NCBI GenBank assembly: GCA_031292525.1
Contig: JARLGY010000050.1
Coordinates: 62,001-126,000 of the forward strand
Source: Flavipsychrobacter sp.
GTDB taxonomy: Bacteria; Bacteroidota; Bacteroidia; Chitinophagales; Chitinophagaceae
Length of the DNA: 64,000 nt
Direction: 5' to 3'
Shown: one piece after another, positions 9,106-17,283 of the stretch
Numbering within the stretch: position 1 is the first letter of the stretch
Layout of the letters: every line of letters starts with the position of its first letter
Translations under genes and position numbers: made by a program
The notes under the pieces: model-generated
The model's input: the letters and a program-made list of their open reading frames with translations, nothing else
What the model was told of the DNA's origin: nothing
The model's database searches: none

Positions 9106-10125
9106 ATGAAAAAAGTTTTGTGTTTTGGCGAGGTACTTATGCGTATATCGCCACTTGCTGGCGGCGGATGGATAAAGCAAAACAACCTGCCTGTTTATAT
9201 TGGGGGAGCCGAGCTAAATGTGGCAACCGCCCTTGCCTGCTGGAATGTACCGGTACAATATTGTACTGCAATGCCGGATAATTACCTGGCTAAGGATATT
9301 GACACTTATATACAACAACAAGGCGTAGATACCACTCCTGTAAATTGGAGTGGTAACCGCGTTGGTATCTACTATCTGCAACAGGGTGCAGACCTCAAGA
9401 ACGCAGGCGTGATATACGACCGGGCATATTCTTCGTTTTACGAACTGAAGCCCGGGATGATCAATTGGGATGAAATACTTAAAGATGTATCCTGGTTCCA
9501 TTTTACAGCTATATCGCCTGCATTAAATGGCAAGTTGCCTGCTGTGTGCAAGGAGGCGCTGGAAGCTGCAAGTGCAAAAGGTATTACTATATCAATTGAC
9601 TTAAACTACAGAGCCAAGCTTTGGCAGTACGGGAAAAAGCCAGTAGATGTAATGCCCGAACTGGCGCAGTATTGCGATGTGATTATGGGCAATATATGGG
9701 CCGCTAATACCCTGTTGGGTATATCGATAGATAAGGAGGTTGAGGTGCGCCACAACAAGCAGTCGTACATAGATCACTCTACCGTCACATCAGAAGCGAT
9801 AATGAAGGCTTACCCACGCTGCAAGCATGTAGCACATTCTTTCCGTTTCGATCATGGCGATGGCGGTATTAACTACTACACTACTTTATACACTAATAAT
9901 CACCTGCACGTCAGCAAAGATTATACTATCGATAAGGTAACCGATAAAATTGGCAGCGGCGATTGCTTTATGGGTGGCCTTATTTACGGCTTGTACAATA
10001 ACTACACTGCCGAAGATGTGATTAACTTTGCAACAGCAGCAGCTGTTGGCAAATTGAATGAATTTGGAGACGCTACCCACCAGACAGTGGAGCAGGTAAA
10101 AAAAATAATGCAGCAACATGACTAA
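9106..10125 (+). CDS. kdgK: 2-dehydro-3-deoxygluconokinase (PfkB family)
   Basis: Phosphorylates KDG to KDPG with ATP. A 339-residue ribokinase/PfkB-fold protein: start VLCFGEVLMRISPL, substrate-binding YIGGAELNVATALA near residue 32, SIDLNYRAKLW in the centre, and the ATP/anion-hole motif DKIGSGDCFMGGL near residue 280, whose Asp is the catalytic base. The family is usually 310-340 residues. Its last 8 nt overlap the start of eda, so the two are translationally coupled. PfkB members vary in substrate, and KDG is chosen because uxaA makes KDG and the next gene cleaves KDPG. Confidence 0.92.
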   Translation: MKKVLCFGEVLMRISPLAGGGWIKQNNLPVYIGGAELNVATALACWNVPVQYCTAMPDNYLAKDIDTYIQQQGVDTTPVNWSGNRVGIYYLQQGADLKNAGVIYDRAYSSFYELKPGMINWDEILKDVSWFHFTAISPALNGKLPAVCKEALEAASAKGITISIDLNYRAKLWQYGKKPVDVMPELAQYCDVIMGNIWAANTLLGISIDKEVEVRHNKQSYIDHSTVTSEAIMKAYPRCKHVAHSFRFDHGDGGINYYTTLYTNNHLHVSKDYTIDKVTDKIGSGDCFMGGLIYGLYNNYTAEDVINFATAAAVGKLNEFGDATHQTVEQVKKIMQQHD

Positions 10126-10789
10126 GAATAGCAAAGAAAAAGTATTGCAAACCCTGTTACACACAAGATTATTACCCTTGTATTTTTATCCTGATACAGA
10201 GGTGAGTATTCAAATTCTGAAAACGTTGTACAGTGCAGGCATCAGGGGGGTGGAATACACCAACCGGGGTGCTGCCGCTTTAGATAATTTTAAGGCAATG
10301 CTGCAAGTACGTGATGCAGAAATGCCTGATATGCTTTTGGGTATTGGCACTATAAAGACAGGTGCGGTTGCACAGAATTATATTGATGCCGGGGCCGACT
10401 TTTTGATAAGTCCGGCAACAATACCAGAAGTTGCACAGGTTGCAAAGGCAAATGATATTCTATGGATACCAGGTAGCATGACTGTTACTGAAATAGTAGT
10501 GGCAGAACAACTGGGCTGCAAGATCGTAAAACTGTTTCCCGGTAATATGTTGGGACCGGGCTTTGTAAGCGCAATAAAGGATCTGTTCCCCGATATGTTG
10601 TTTATGCCTACAGGCGGTGTAGAGGTAGAAGAAAAGAATATAAAAGAATGGTTTAAATCAGGAGTATGCGCTGTGGGATTGGGTAGTAAGCTCATTAGCA
10701 AAACGGCTATGGAGAACAAAGATTATGATGGTATCAAATCGTTGACTTTGCAGGCATTGTCCATCATACAAACTATTCAGAAAAATTAA
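10118..10789 (+). CDS. eda: KDPG aldolase (2-dehydro-3-deoxyphosphogluconate aldolase)
   Basis: Cleaves KDPG to pyruvate and glyceraldehyde 3-phosphate, last step of the pathway. A 223-residue class I aldolase with the family pattern: GIRGVEYTNRG (catalytic Glu), LLGIGTIKTG, DFLISPATIPEV, IPGSMTVTE, the Schiff-base Lys in KIVKLFPGNMLGP, and the phosphate-binding MPTGGVEVE and GLGSKLIS. The start overlaps kdgK by 8 nt. E. coli Eda is 213 residues. The enzyme may also split 4-hydroxy-2-oxoglutarate, as many homologues do. Confidence 0.94.
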   Translation: MTKNSKEKVLQTLLHTRLLPLYFYPDTEVSIQILKTLYSAGIRGVEYTNRGAAALDNFKAMLQVRDAEMPDMLLGIGTIKTGAVAQNYIDAGADFLISPATIPEVAQVAKANDILWIPGSMTVTEIVVAEQLGCKIVKLFPGNMLGPGFVSAIKDLFPDMLFMPTGGVEVEEKNIKEWFKSGVCAVGLGSKLISKTAMENKDYDGIKSLTLQALSIIQTIQKN

Positions 10790-10896
10790 AAAGAGTATAT
10801 TATTAATTAGTGGCAGGTTACAAGATAACCAGCTTTTATTTTTTTATCTTATAAATGCACAGAACTCTGCAAAAGCCATCTCAATACATACCAATC

Positions 10897-12246
10897 ATGA
10901 CTGAAAAAAAGACAATAGGCCGGTATAGATGGGTTATAGTCACATTACTGCTTTTTTCTACCACCATAAACTATATGGACAGGAATGTGATAGGGTATGT
11001 GAAAGAGTTCTTTTGTACCCCTACAGCTAAGGGCGGCTTCGGCTGGACTGATAGCCAGTATTCTTATGTTACCTCTTTCTTTACAGCTTTTTATGCAGGT
11101 GTCACCATTTTTGCAGGGTGGGTAATTGATAAAATAGGCACTAAGTTAGGGCTCGCATTGTCCCTGATCATCTGGTCGTTCTTTAGTATGGTTAATGCAT
11201 TTGCTGGTAGCTCGGTAGTAGCACACACCATTGTACGCAGTTTATTTGGTATTGGTGAGGCGGGTAACTTTCCTGCATCTATAAAAACCGTTGCAGAATG
11301 GTTCCCTAAAAAAGAGCGTGCGTTGGCTACAGGTATCTTTAATAGTGGTTCTAATATTGGTGCTATGATAGCTTCCCTTTTTGTACCCTGGTGTCTTATA
11401 CATTGGGGCGGTGCAGAAGGCTGGAAGATGGCATATATTATTTGTGGTGCAGTAGGCTTGTTCTGGCTCATATTCTGGTTTGCAATTTATGCCCCACCAT
11501 CAAAGCATAAAATGCTTTCGCGTGAGGAATTTGAATACATTAATTCTGACGATCTGGCTATACATGCAGCAGCTTCTGAAGACGTTGCTGTAAGAGAAAA
11601 AATACCTTGGGGGGAACTGTTTAGATTTCCGCAAACATGGGCGTTCTTCTGGGGCAAGTTCTTTACCGATGGTATATGGTGGTTCATGCTATTTTGGTTG
11701 CCAGACTACTTGAAAAAGCAGTTTCATATGACAGGGCATCAAGTGATGTTGCCTACCTTTATCGTGTATGGCATAGCTATATTTGGCAGCACATTTGGCG
11801 GCAACGTGCCCCGTATGATGATAAACAAAGGGATGGCTGTAGATAAAGCACGTATGCGGGCTATGTTCTTCATTGCCATATTTCCTATGTTCCTGATACT
11901 TACACAGTACTTTGGTAATGTAGCGCACTTTGGTACAAATGCGCCAATTTTTGCTGTCATTCTTATTTGTATTGGTGCAGCAGCACACCAGGCTTGGTCT
12001 GCAAACCTTTTTACTACAGTGTCAGATAGGTTTCCTAAAATAGCCGTAGGGTCTGTTACAGGTATTGGCGGATTAGCCGGTGGCATAGGTGGAGTTCTGG
12101 TACAACTATTGGCAGGTGCTCTAAATACGCATGTGCCACAGTCGGCTTACCTCATCATGTTTGTTATCTCAGGGTCTGTTTACATGATAGCATGGCTCAT
12201 CATGCGTTACTATCTTTCTAAAGCAGTAACCATCGAGGGAATGTAG
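10897..12246 (+). CDS. exuT: MFS hexuronate transporter (ExuT-like)
   Basis: A 449-residue polytopic inner-membrane protein of the anion:cation symporter branch of the major facilitator superfamily, probably importing galacturonate by H+ symport. It shows the 12-TM pattern with an opening RYRWVIVTLLLFSTTINYMDR, the inter-TM2/3 loop GWVIDKIGTKLG, and the branch motif GIGEAGNFPASIKTVAEWFP. The ATG at 10897 (MTEKKTIG) is chosen because family members begin just before RYRW. An in-frame ATG at 10855 would add 14 untypical residues. It ends the pectin operon and is convergent with the next gene, with no obvious terminator in the 15-bp gap. Substrate is inferred from the neighbours. Confidence 0.9.
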   Translation: MTEKKTIGRYRWVIVTLLLFSTTINYMDRNVIGYVKEFFCTPTAKGGFGWTDSQYSYVTSFFTAFYAGVTIFAGWVIDKIGTKLGLALSLIIWSFFSMVNAFAGSSVVAHTIVRSLFGIGEAGNFPASIKTVAEWFPKKERALATGIFNSGSNIGAMIASLFVPWCLIHWGGAEGWKMAYIICGAVGLFWLIFWFAIYAPPSKHKMLSREEFEYINSDDLAIHAAASEDVAVREKIPWGELFRFPQTWAFFWGKFFTDGIWWFMLFWLPDYLKKQFHMTGHQVMLPTFIVYGIAIFGSTFGGNVPRMMINKGMAVDKARMRAMFFIAIFPMFLILTQYFGNVAHFGTNAPIFAVILICIGAAAHQAWSANLFTTVSDRFPKIAVGSVTGIGGLAGGIGGVLVQLLAGALNTHVPQSAYLIMFVISGSVYMIAWLIMRYYLSKAVTIEGM

Positions 12247-12261
12247 ATCAAGAAAGGATAC

Positions 12262-13386
12262 TTAAAAATCCTGGTATTGCTTAAAAAGTTCCGGATCTTT
12301 TAGCTGGGTGAGAAAGTAATCTTTTGCATTGTTTCGGGTCACATTCAGCTCTTTATATATAGCCATGTAAAAGTCAGTTTCACGAGTGCCATAAGAAAGC
12401 AGTTTTTTTAGTTTCTCAACGTCTTTCTTCATTGCAACAGCACAGAAAACAGCGCCTACCAGGTATTGAGGGTTGATCTCCTGATCAACTTCGTAAAATG
12501 ATGGCAGGTCTGTTATCTGGAAATCGGGATGCTGCTCTAAGTAGGTAAGGAACTGCTTCTGGTAGTAGCTCATGGTCCTGTCATTGTATCCGCCAAGCAG
12601 GCCGGTTAGTCCGGTCATAAATATAGGATGTGCTTTGGGGAAGTACCCGCCCGCTACACGTACCAGGTCTTGTGGATCATAAAATCCTTTCCCGCCTGAG
12701 AATATAATATTGTTGGCTGTATCCATGCAGCTACAGCTATTGGTTGCCCCATTTCCAACAAATTCATCTATTCCTATCGCCTGTTGCATTTGCTCACAGG
12801 TAGGTGTCACGTAGTAACTTACAGTGCGTGGACTAAGGTTGAGCGTATTGTACATTTTGCCCAAAAAACGTTCGCTTTTCTGTGCCTCTGCACTATTTAC
12901 AGCATATTCAGGTGGGGTATAAAATGTAATGGTCTTCGTGAAGAATTTCTTCCAGTTACGGGTACTGTAATAAAAATAATTGGCTAGTCTTAATCCTCGT
13001 CTTTCGTTTTTTATAAGATAGGTAAGGTTACTCACTATACCCACTTCATTTGTGTCATTGGCATAGGCCATAGCTACCTTAAGCGCATATATGCCACTGT
13101 CTATTTTCGATATTTTAAGTACATAGCAGCGGTCTGCATAAGTGGCGCTGCATTCATAATTTTTAATAATATCGTATGCGCGGTTTTTCTTCACCTCCTC
13201 TTCATCCCACAATCTTGCTGTTAGTTTAGTGCCTGGTTTAGTTTGGTAGTAATACTTCCACAATTCAAACATTTCCTTTCCCGGGCTATTGTTGATGTCT
13301 GTGTAATTATTGGATAGTTGCTGGGCGTTGCATGCCGGCGGGTGGCAAAAAGCTGCAAGCAGCAGTAGACTAAAAAAGATTTTCAT
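12262..13386 (-). CDS. Secreted protein of unknown function, possibly a degenerate metallopeptidase fold
   Basis: A 374-residue protein with a signal peptide (FFSLLLLAAFCHPPACNAQQ). I do not recognise a family with certainty. Residues from about 235 on (SCSCMDTANNIIF, DPQDLVRVAGGYFPKAHPIF, TGLTGLLGGYNDRTMSYY) have the layout of gluzincin-like secreted proteins of Bacteroidota, where an HExxH helix is followed by a glycine-rich second helix, but the HExxH is absent here (VRVAGGY in its place). If related, it would be inactive. Four cysteines occur in the middle region. It is convergent with exuT and 61 bp downstream of the outer-membrane gene on the same strand, so it could belong to that transcript. 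Confidence 0.7.
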   Translation of the reverse strand: MKIFFSLLLLAAFCHPPACNAQQLSNNYTDINNSPGKEMFELWKYYYQTKPGTKLTARLWDEEEVKKNRAYDIIKNYECSATYADRCYVLKISKIDSGIYALKVAMAYANDTNEVGIVSNLTYLIKNERRGLRLANYFYYSTRNWKKFFTKTITFYTPPEYAVNSAEAQKSERFLGKMYNTLNLSPRTVSYYVTPTCEQMQQAIGIDEFVGNGATNSCSCMDTANNIIFSGGKGFYDPQDLVRVAGGYFPKAHPIFMTGLTGLLGGYNDRTMSYYQKQFLTYLEQHPDFQITDLPSFYEVDQEINPQYLVGAVFCAVAMKKDVEKLKKLLSYGTRETDFYMAIYKELNVTRNNAKDYFLTQLKDPELFKQYQDF

Positions 13387-13447
13387 AGCAACAGTAAGCA
13401 GGTGTGTTTGTAATGAAGATATTTATTTTTAACCATTAATTCCTGGC

Positions 13448-14443
13448 TCAGGTATCTTTTCTTGAACCAGAATTTGTTCTTTTTTTGTTAGAGTAAAAAT
13501 AGCGCTGCACACCCAAGGCGTACAACGGATAATAATGAACATAAGATTTGTTCATGAGCGGGTACCCAATAGAAAGGTCAATCCGGGTGTTCGATTTTAT
13601 GATACACTGAATGCCCGGGTGTGCTTCCACGTAATTGCCTGCCTGTAAAACAGGTATATCTTTTGTGTTGATTACATAGTAATTGCCGGGGTATAGGATG
13701 TCGCTAACTTTTACCTGCGTAGCACTATAGGTTTTACCCTGAAATTCCATATATACATTGATATTAGTTTGGTTGTAGTTCCTATATACCCTTGGGTATA
13801 ATAAATATCCTAATGACAAATTGTAAGTGATAGCATTAGGATATGTGATAATGGTGGGCACCGGTGGTAGTGCTGATACGAAATCGGGAATGCTGCCCTT
13901 ATACTTAGAAGGCAAAATAATACCACCATTAAATGAAGCTGCAAAATGCCCTTTAAGGTAAGTGCTGATGAGACCCGCGCCAAAACCTTTAGTATCGTCC
14001 AGCAGTGTAGGTTCCCCTTCATCGTGTGCTACGGTGAGGTAGGAGTATTCGCCATAAAGCGCCATTCGGTAATGACTATTCTGTCCATCAATACTCAGGA
14101 AGCGATACTTGGCATAAAAGTCAACACCATTAAAACGATATGGGTGATGTACTCCCACATTAGGCGTGTTATGGGTCGGGTATTCTGGAGGTAATAAGGT
14201 ATTGTGATGGTTAGATGCATCTGCAGTAGCCATTACAGCAAGTTTAGGGGTAAGACCGTACATGAGTCGTAATGCACTCAGGTTCCTGAATTGGCTGAAT
14301 TCTTTATAAGACTCTGTGAAAGCCCTTACACCAAGTACTCCTTTAGGTATTGTACTTGCGGGTTCCATTTCAGGGAAGAGCTCCTGCGCATTAGCCGTGC
14401 TGTAAAGTAAAGTTAGTAAGAATACCAGGGAAATGTAGCGCAT
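13448..14443 (-). CDS. Outer-membrane beta-barrel-like protein, partner of an HMA protein
   Basis: A 331-residue protein with a signal peptide (VFLLTLLYSTANAQE) and an aromatic-rich alternating pattern typical of an outer-membrane barrel: SALRLMYGLTPKLAVMATADAS, FYAKYRFLS, YRMALYGEYSYL, AASFNGGIILP, YNLSLGYLLYP, RIDLSIGYPL. The C-terminus (LYALGVQRYFYSNKK) reads like a last barrel strand. The start ATG shares one base with the stop of the upstream HMA gene (TAATG), so they are translationally coupled. This suggests metal handling at the envelope, but no transport function is shown by the sequence itself. Confidence 0.75.
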   Translation of the reverse strand: MRYISLVFLLTLLYSTANAQELFPEMEPASTIPKGVLGVRAFTESYKEFSQFRNLSALRLMYGLTPKLAVMATADASNHHNTLLPPEYPTHNTPNVGVHHPYRFNGVDFYAKYRFLSIDGQNSHYRMALYGEYSYLTVAHDEGEPTLLDDTKGFGAGLISTYLKGHFAASFNGGIILPSKYKGSIPDFVSALPPVPTIITYPNAITYNLSLGYLLYPRVYRNYNQTNINVYMEFQGKTYSATQVKVSDILYPGNYYVINTKDIPVLQAGNYVEAHPGIQCIIKSNTRIDLSIGYPLMNKSYVHYYPLYALGVQRYFYSNKKRTNSGSRKDT

Positions 14444-14937
14444 TATAGAGTTATATAATAAAGTTTGCCTTCTTTCCCTTTACAGCCATCACCCAATTGT
14501 GTTTGCCACTTCTTAAAATCTTTCCTGGCCTGGTATGCACTGCCTATAAAGGTTATAGTGGCCGCACTCTCGGGCATGTTTGCCGGTGCATGCACCATGC
14601 TATAGGTATCGCCCTGGTAAGTAAAGCAACTGCCTGTTATTTTACCAAACACAAACCCTGCTTTTAGATAACGTACCGAAAAACCAGCATCACGCACTGC
14701 CTGGGCAATTTTGTCCATGTCAACCTTATCACTCTTTACAAAGAATATTTTGCCTTCTGTATGTGCAAGGTTCATCTCAACATCTTTTACAAAGGGTAAT
14801 TTTCGTATGCTCATTTCTACATTCCTGCTGCATTGGCTGCACGTAAGTCCGTTTACTCCCACCTCTGCATAAGTAAACTGTGCTTTTGTAGTGTAAAAAC
14901 CAAGTACCAATAACAAACTGACGAACACTGTTTTCAC
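14443..14937 (-). CDS. Exported heavy-metal-associated (HMA) domain protein
   Basis: A 164-residue protein with a signal peptide (VFVSLLLVLGFYTTKAQ), followed by one HMA ferredoxin-like domain (about residues 22-92). The metal site is the CxxC in GLTCSQCS (Cys33, Cys36), and the domain continues through MSIRKLPFVKDVEMNL and DAGFSVRYL, as in copper chaperones. The last 70 residues are an extension with one Cys (GSCFTYQ) and one near the end (GDGCKGKEGK). HMA domains usually sit in cytoplasmic chaperones or P-type ATPases, so an exported one points to a periplasmic metal-binding role. It is coupled to the outer-membrane gene downstream. Metal identity (copper most likely) is inference. Confidence 0.85.
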   Translation of the reverse strand: MKTVFVSLLLVLGFYTTKAQFTYAEVGVNGLTCSQCSRNVEMSIRKLPFVKDVEMNLAHTEGKIFFVKSDKVDMDKIAQAVRDAGFSVRYLKAGFVFGKITGSCFTYQGDTYSMVHAPANMPESAATITFIGSAYQARKDFKKWQTQLGDGCKGKEGKLYYITL

Positions 14938-15127
14938 TCAATAAATTTACGATTTATTGGACTAGCATACTAGCTTAAGGTAAAACCTCAGGAAATATTA
15001 AGTTTTTTACAACAGCCTACAGTATAACCTTGGTCCTGCCGGTGAGGCTTTAGAATTTAGTGTTTTATAGAAATGATTTTAAAAGAGAATTCCCTATCGG
15101 TATATTAACGATTAGCAAATGTTCGGA

Positions 15128-15694
15128 TTATTTATACATCCCTGCCCAGTTCTTCAGTATTTGGAGCCCGGTCTCAGTACCTATAGATTCAGGATGAAAT
15201 TGCACGCCTATGCATGGGTACGTATCATGGGCTATTGCCATTATTACGGCATCATCGGTATGTGCTATAGATCGCAACCCTGTTTGTTGCAGATTAGCGA
15301 GGGCTAATGAATGGTAACGCATAACCTGTGGGGTAGGAGGCAGTCCCGCAAACAGCGGGTGGTCTGTGTAGTGTAATGCACTTGTTTTACCATGCATGGG
15401 GGCTGGTGCCTTTACCAGCTCTGCACCAAAGTGCATGCCTATAGCTTGGTGGCCCAGGCACACCCCCAGTATAGGTATCTTGTTGTGGAAATAACTGATA
15501 GCATCCATGCTTATACCAGCCTGCAGTGGTGTCTCTGCTCCGGGCGATATGATAAGGCGTGATGGATTAATGGCCGCCAATTGCGGTATGGTGATCTCGT
15601 CGTTATTATATACGATGCACTCATGCCCTGTTTGTAACAAGTAATCACAAAGTATGTACGTAAACGAATCGTAGTTATCTATTAGTGCCCACAT
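15128..15694 (-). CDS. pabA: Glutamine amidotransferase, anthranilate/aminodeoxychorismate synthase component II
   Basis: A 188-residue class I (triad) glutaminase feeding ammonia to a chorismate-using partner. The family opening WALIDNYDSFTYILCDYL, LIISPGAETP, the nucleophile elbow GVCLGHQAIG (Cys near residue 78) and the His-Glu pair in GVQFHPESIGTE are all present. The stand-alone form, in an operon with unrelated housekeeping genes, is why PabA is preferred over TrpG. The distinction cannot be made from this subunit alone, and many bacteria use one protein for both. Its start lies inside the end of cvpA (20-bp overlap). Confidence 0.88.
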   Translation of the reverse strand: MWALIDNYDSFTYILCDYLLQTGHECIVYNNDEITIPQLAAINPSRLIISPGAETPLQAGISMDAISYFHNKIPILGVCLGHQAIGMHFGAELVKAPAPMHGKTSALHYTDHPLFAGLPPTPQVMRYHSLALANLQQTGLRSIAHTDDAVIMAIAHDTYPCIGVQFHPESIGTETGLQILKNWAGMYK

Positions 15695-16232
15695 GTTGCG
15701 GTAATTTTTTATTTACGTCAATGAAAAAATGCTCCAGGTCGGTAAAAATATTTTTAGCAAAGGGCCATAGTTTGGCAATATTATTCACCAGCCATGGTGC
15801 AAGTTGCGAAAAGTAATGGTATGTTTTAGATCCTGATATTGTTTCGGGAGAGATCAGGTGCATCTGATTGCTGATCCAGAGCAAACTGCTCCATACCAGG
15901 GCTGCAATAAAGGCATATAACACTCCACCTGTTATCTTATTCACCTGTCCTAATAATACGGCTTTAAGGAGGGTTTCTAGGGCTTTGGCTATCATCCTTA
16001 CTAATAGTACAATACCCAGAAAAATAATAAGGTAGCTGGCAAACTGCCCCCAACCTGATGTGATGATGCCCTTTTGAAAAAAGTACCTGGCCAGGGTATG
16101 CGAAAACTTGAGTGCGCAGATAATGCCAAGTACCACCCCAATTAAAGAGAATGCGGCTACAATGATACCTTTCATGTAGCCGCGTATAAAAAATAGGACA
16201 ATAAAGGCGATGCCTATGATGTCTAATATCAT
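15675..16232 (-). CDS. CvpA family membrane protein
   Basis: A 185-residue inner-membrane protein with four hydrophobic segments (about residues 1-20, 25-45, 62-85 and 100-122) and the family features GYMKGIIVAAFSLIG and a glycine-containing TM4 (NKITGGVLYAFIAALVW). CvpA members are linked to colicin V production and envelope maintenance in other bacteria, but their biochemical role is unclear. It starts 3 bp after the yqeY stop and overlaps pabA by 20 bp, so all three are one transcript. Confidence 0.85.
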   Translation of the reverse strand: MILDIIGIAFIVLFFIRGYMKGIIVAAFSLIGVVLGIICALKFSHTLARYFFQKGIITSGWGQFASYLIIFLGIVLLVRMIAKALETLLKAVLLGQVNKITGGVLYAFIAALVWSSLLWISNQMHLISPETISGSKTYHYFSQLAPWLVNNIAKLWPFAKNIFTDLEHFFIDVNKKLPQHVGTNR

Positions 16233-16235
16233 TGC

Positions 16236-16685
16236 TTAAGCCAGCAATTTTTTTACTGTTTCAGAAATTGCTTTGCCATCGGCTTTACCAGCTAATTGCT
16301 TAGAGGCAACACCCATAACCTTGCCCATATCGGCAGCAGTTTTAGCACCTACCTGGTCTATAATGGCTTTTACTTCTGTTTCCAGTTCTTCACCAGTCAT
16401 CTGCTTAGGCAGGAAACGCTCTATGATAGCCAGCTCTTCTCTTTCTTTAGCAGCCAGGTCTTCACGGTTTTGCTTTTCAAATATATCCAGTGAGTCCCGA
16501 CGCTGTTTAGCCATTTTTTGTAGCATCTTCAGCTCAGTAGCTTCAGGTATTACATCGGTTGCGCCTTCACTTGTTTTTTCAATAAGTATGGCGGCCTTTA
16601 TGGCGCGTAGGGTACGCAGTGCTGCTTCATCTTTAGCACGCATTGCGGTTTTTAATTCCTCCATTACTTTTGTTTCCAGGCTCAT
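16236..16685 (-). CDS. GatB/YqeY domain protein
   Basis: A 149-residue cytoplasmic protein spanning the whole YqeY family: start LETKVMEELKTAMRAKDEAALRTLRAI in two runs, then EKTSEG, the YqeY block IIERFLPKQMTGEELE, and the GatB-tail-like end MGKVMGVASKQLAGKADGKAIS. The fold is that of the tRNA-binding tail of the Asp/Glu-tRNA amidotransferase subunit GatB. The exact function of free YqeY is not established. It is the second gene of the gldC-yqeY-cvpA-pabA run. Confidence 0.92.
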   Translation of the reverse strand: MSLETKVMEELKTAMRAKDEAALRTLRAIKAAILIEKTSEGATDVIPEATELKMLQKMAKQRRDSLDIFEKQNREDLAAKEREELAIIERFLPKQMTGEELETEVKAIIDQVGAKTAADMGKVMGVASKQLAGKADGKAISETVKKLLA

Positions 16686-16743
16686 ATTGTTGGTTTTAAG
16701 TAATTAGTAAATAGTGATCGGTGGCAGCTACGGTTTACGGCAG

Positions 16744-17100
16744 CTATTGGTTTGCCTCCGCTTTCTCTTCTTTTTCTAATGCGTCATTCGCTTTCTTCAG
16801 GAAATCTTTAGCAAATTCCCTCAGTTCGCCAGCCAACTCGGTATTTTTTGTAGCGCGTACATAAGTATCGGCCATGCCAAAAAGGGTCTGGAAGAAAAAC
16901 TCGTTCATTTCATCCACCATCATGTTCTTGGTCCATAGGTCTATACGCAGCGCACTTTTTTCCTCGCCGTCCCATAAGCCCAGTAACACGCCTTTTGCGC
17001 GTTGGAAGGTGTCTACACCACCGCCCGGTGCACTCCATTCAATAGTTTCGGGCATTTTGTCTTCGTCCAGCTCTACCTGGAGATTTATATTGCTTCTCAT
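16744..17100 (-). CDS. gldC: Gliding motility protein GldC
   Basis: A 118-residue soluble protein found in Bacteroidota alongside the gliding and T9SS machinery. The match is to the GldC pattern: SNINLQVELDEDKMPETIEW, then the body WDGEEKSALRIDLWTKNMMVDEMN, and FFFQTLFGMADTY. The ATG at 17100 is preferred. An in-frame TTG two codons upstream (17106) is possible. GldC is accessory rather than a core motor part in Flavobacterium johnsoniae. Here it heads a housekeeping operon and is not next to gldB. Its presence agrees with the T9SS cargo proteins at the left of the window. Confidence 0.9.
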   Translation of the reverse strand: MRSNINLQVELDEDKMPETIEWSAPGGGVDTFQRAKGVLLGLWDGEEKSALRIDLWTKNMMVDEMNEFFFQTLFGMADTYVRATKNTELAGELREFAKDFLKKANDALEKEEKAEANQ

Positions 17101-17117
17101 ATTCAATAATTCTGCGG

Positions 17118-17125
17118 CAAAAGTA
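17118..17125 (-). promoter_or_regulatory. Possible Bacteroidota -7 element for the gldC operon
   Basis: On the minus strand this reads TACTTTTG, matching TAnnTTTG, 17 bp ahead of the gldC ATG. No good TTTG -33 box is found at the expected distance, so support is partial. Confidence 0.35.
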
Positions 17126-17283
17126 ACTTATAATAGTTTATAGTGGTAGCCTTGCTCATATTGCAATGGCTTTTAAGTGTCATGATAAATGGTTATTAAA
17201 ATTTATTTCTATTAACAATAACTTTTACTCGAGTATATTGTTATTTATCAGGGTACGGTAGCCCCGAAGCTAAATGGCAACAG

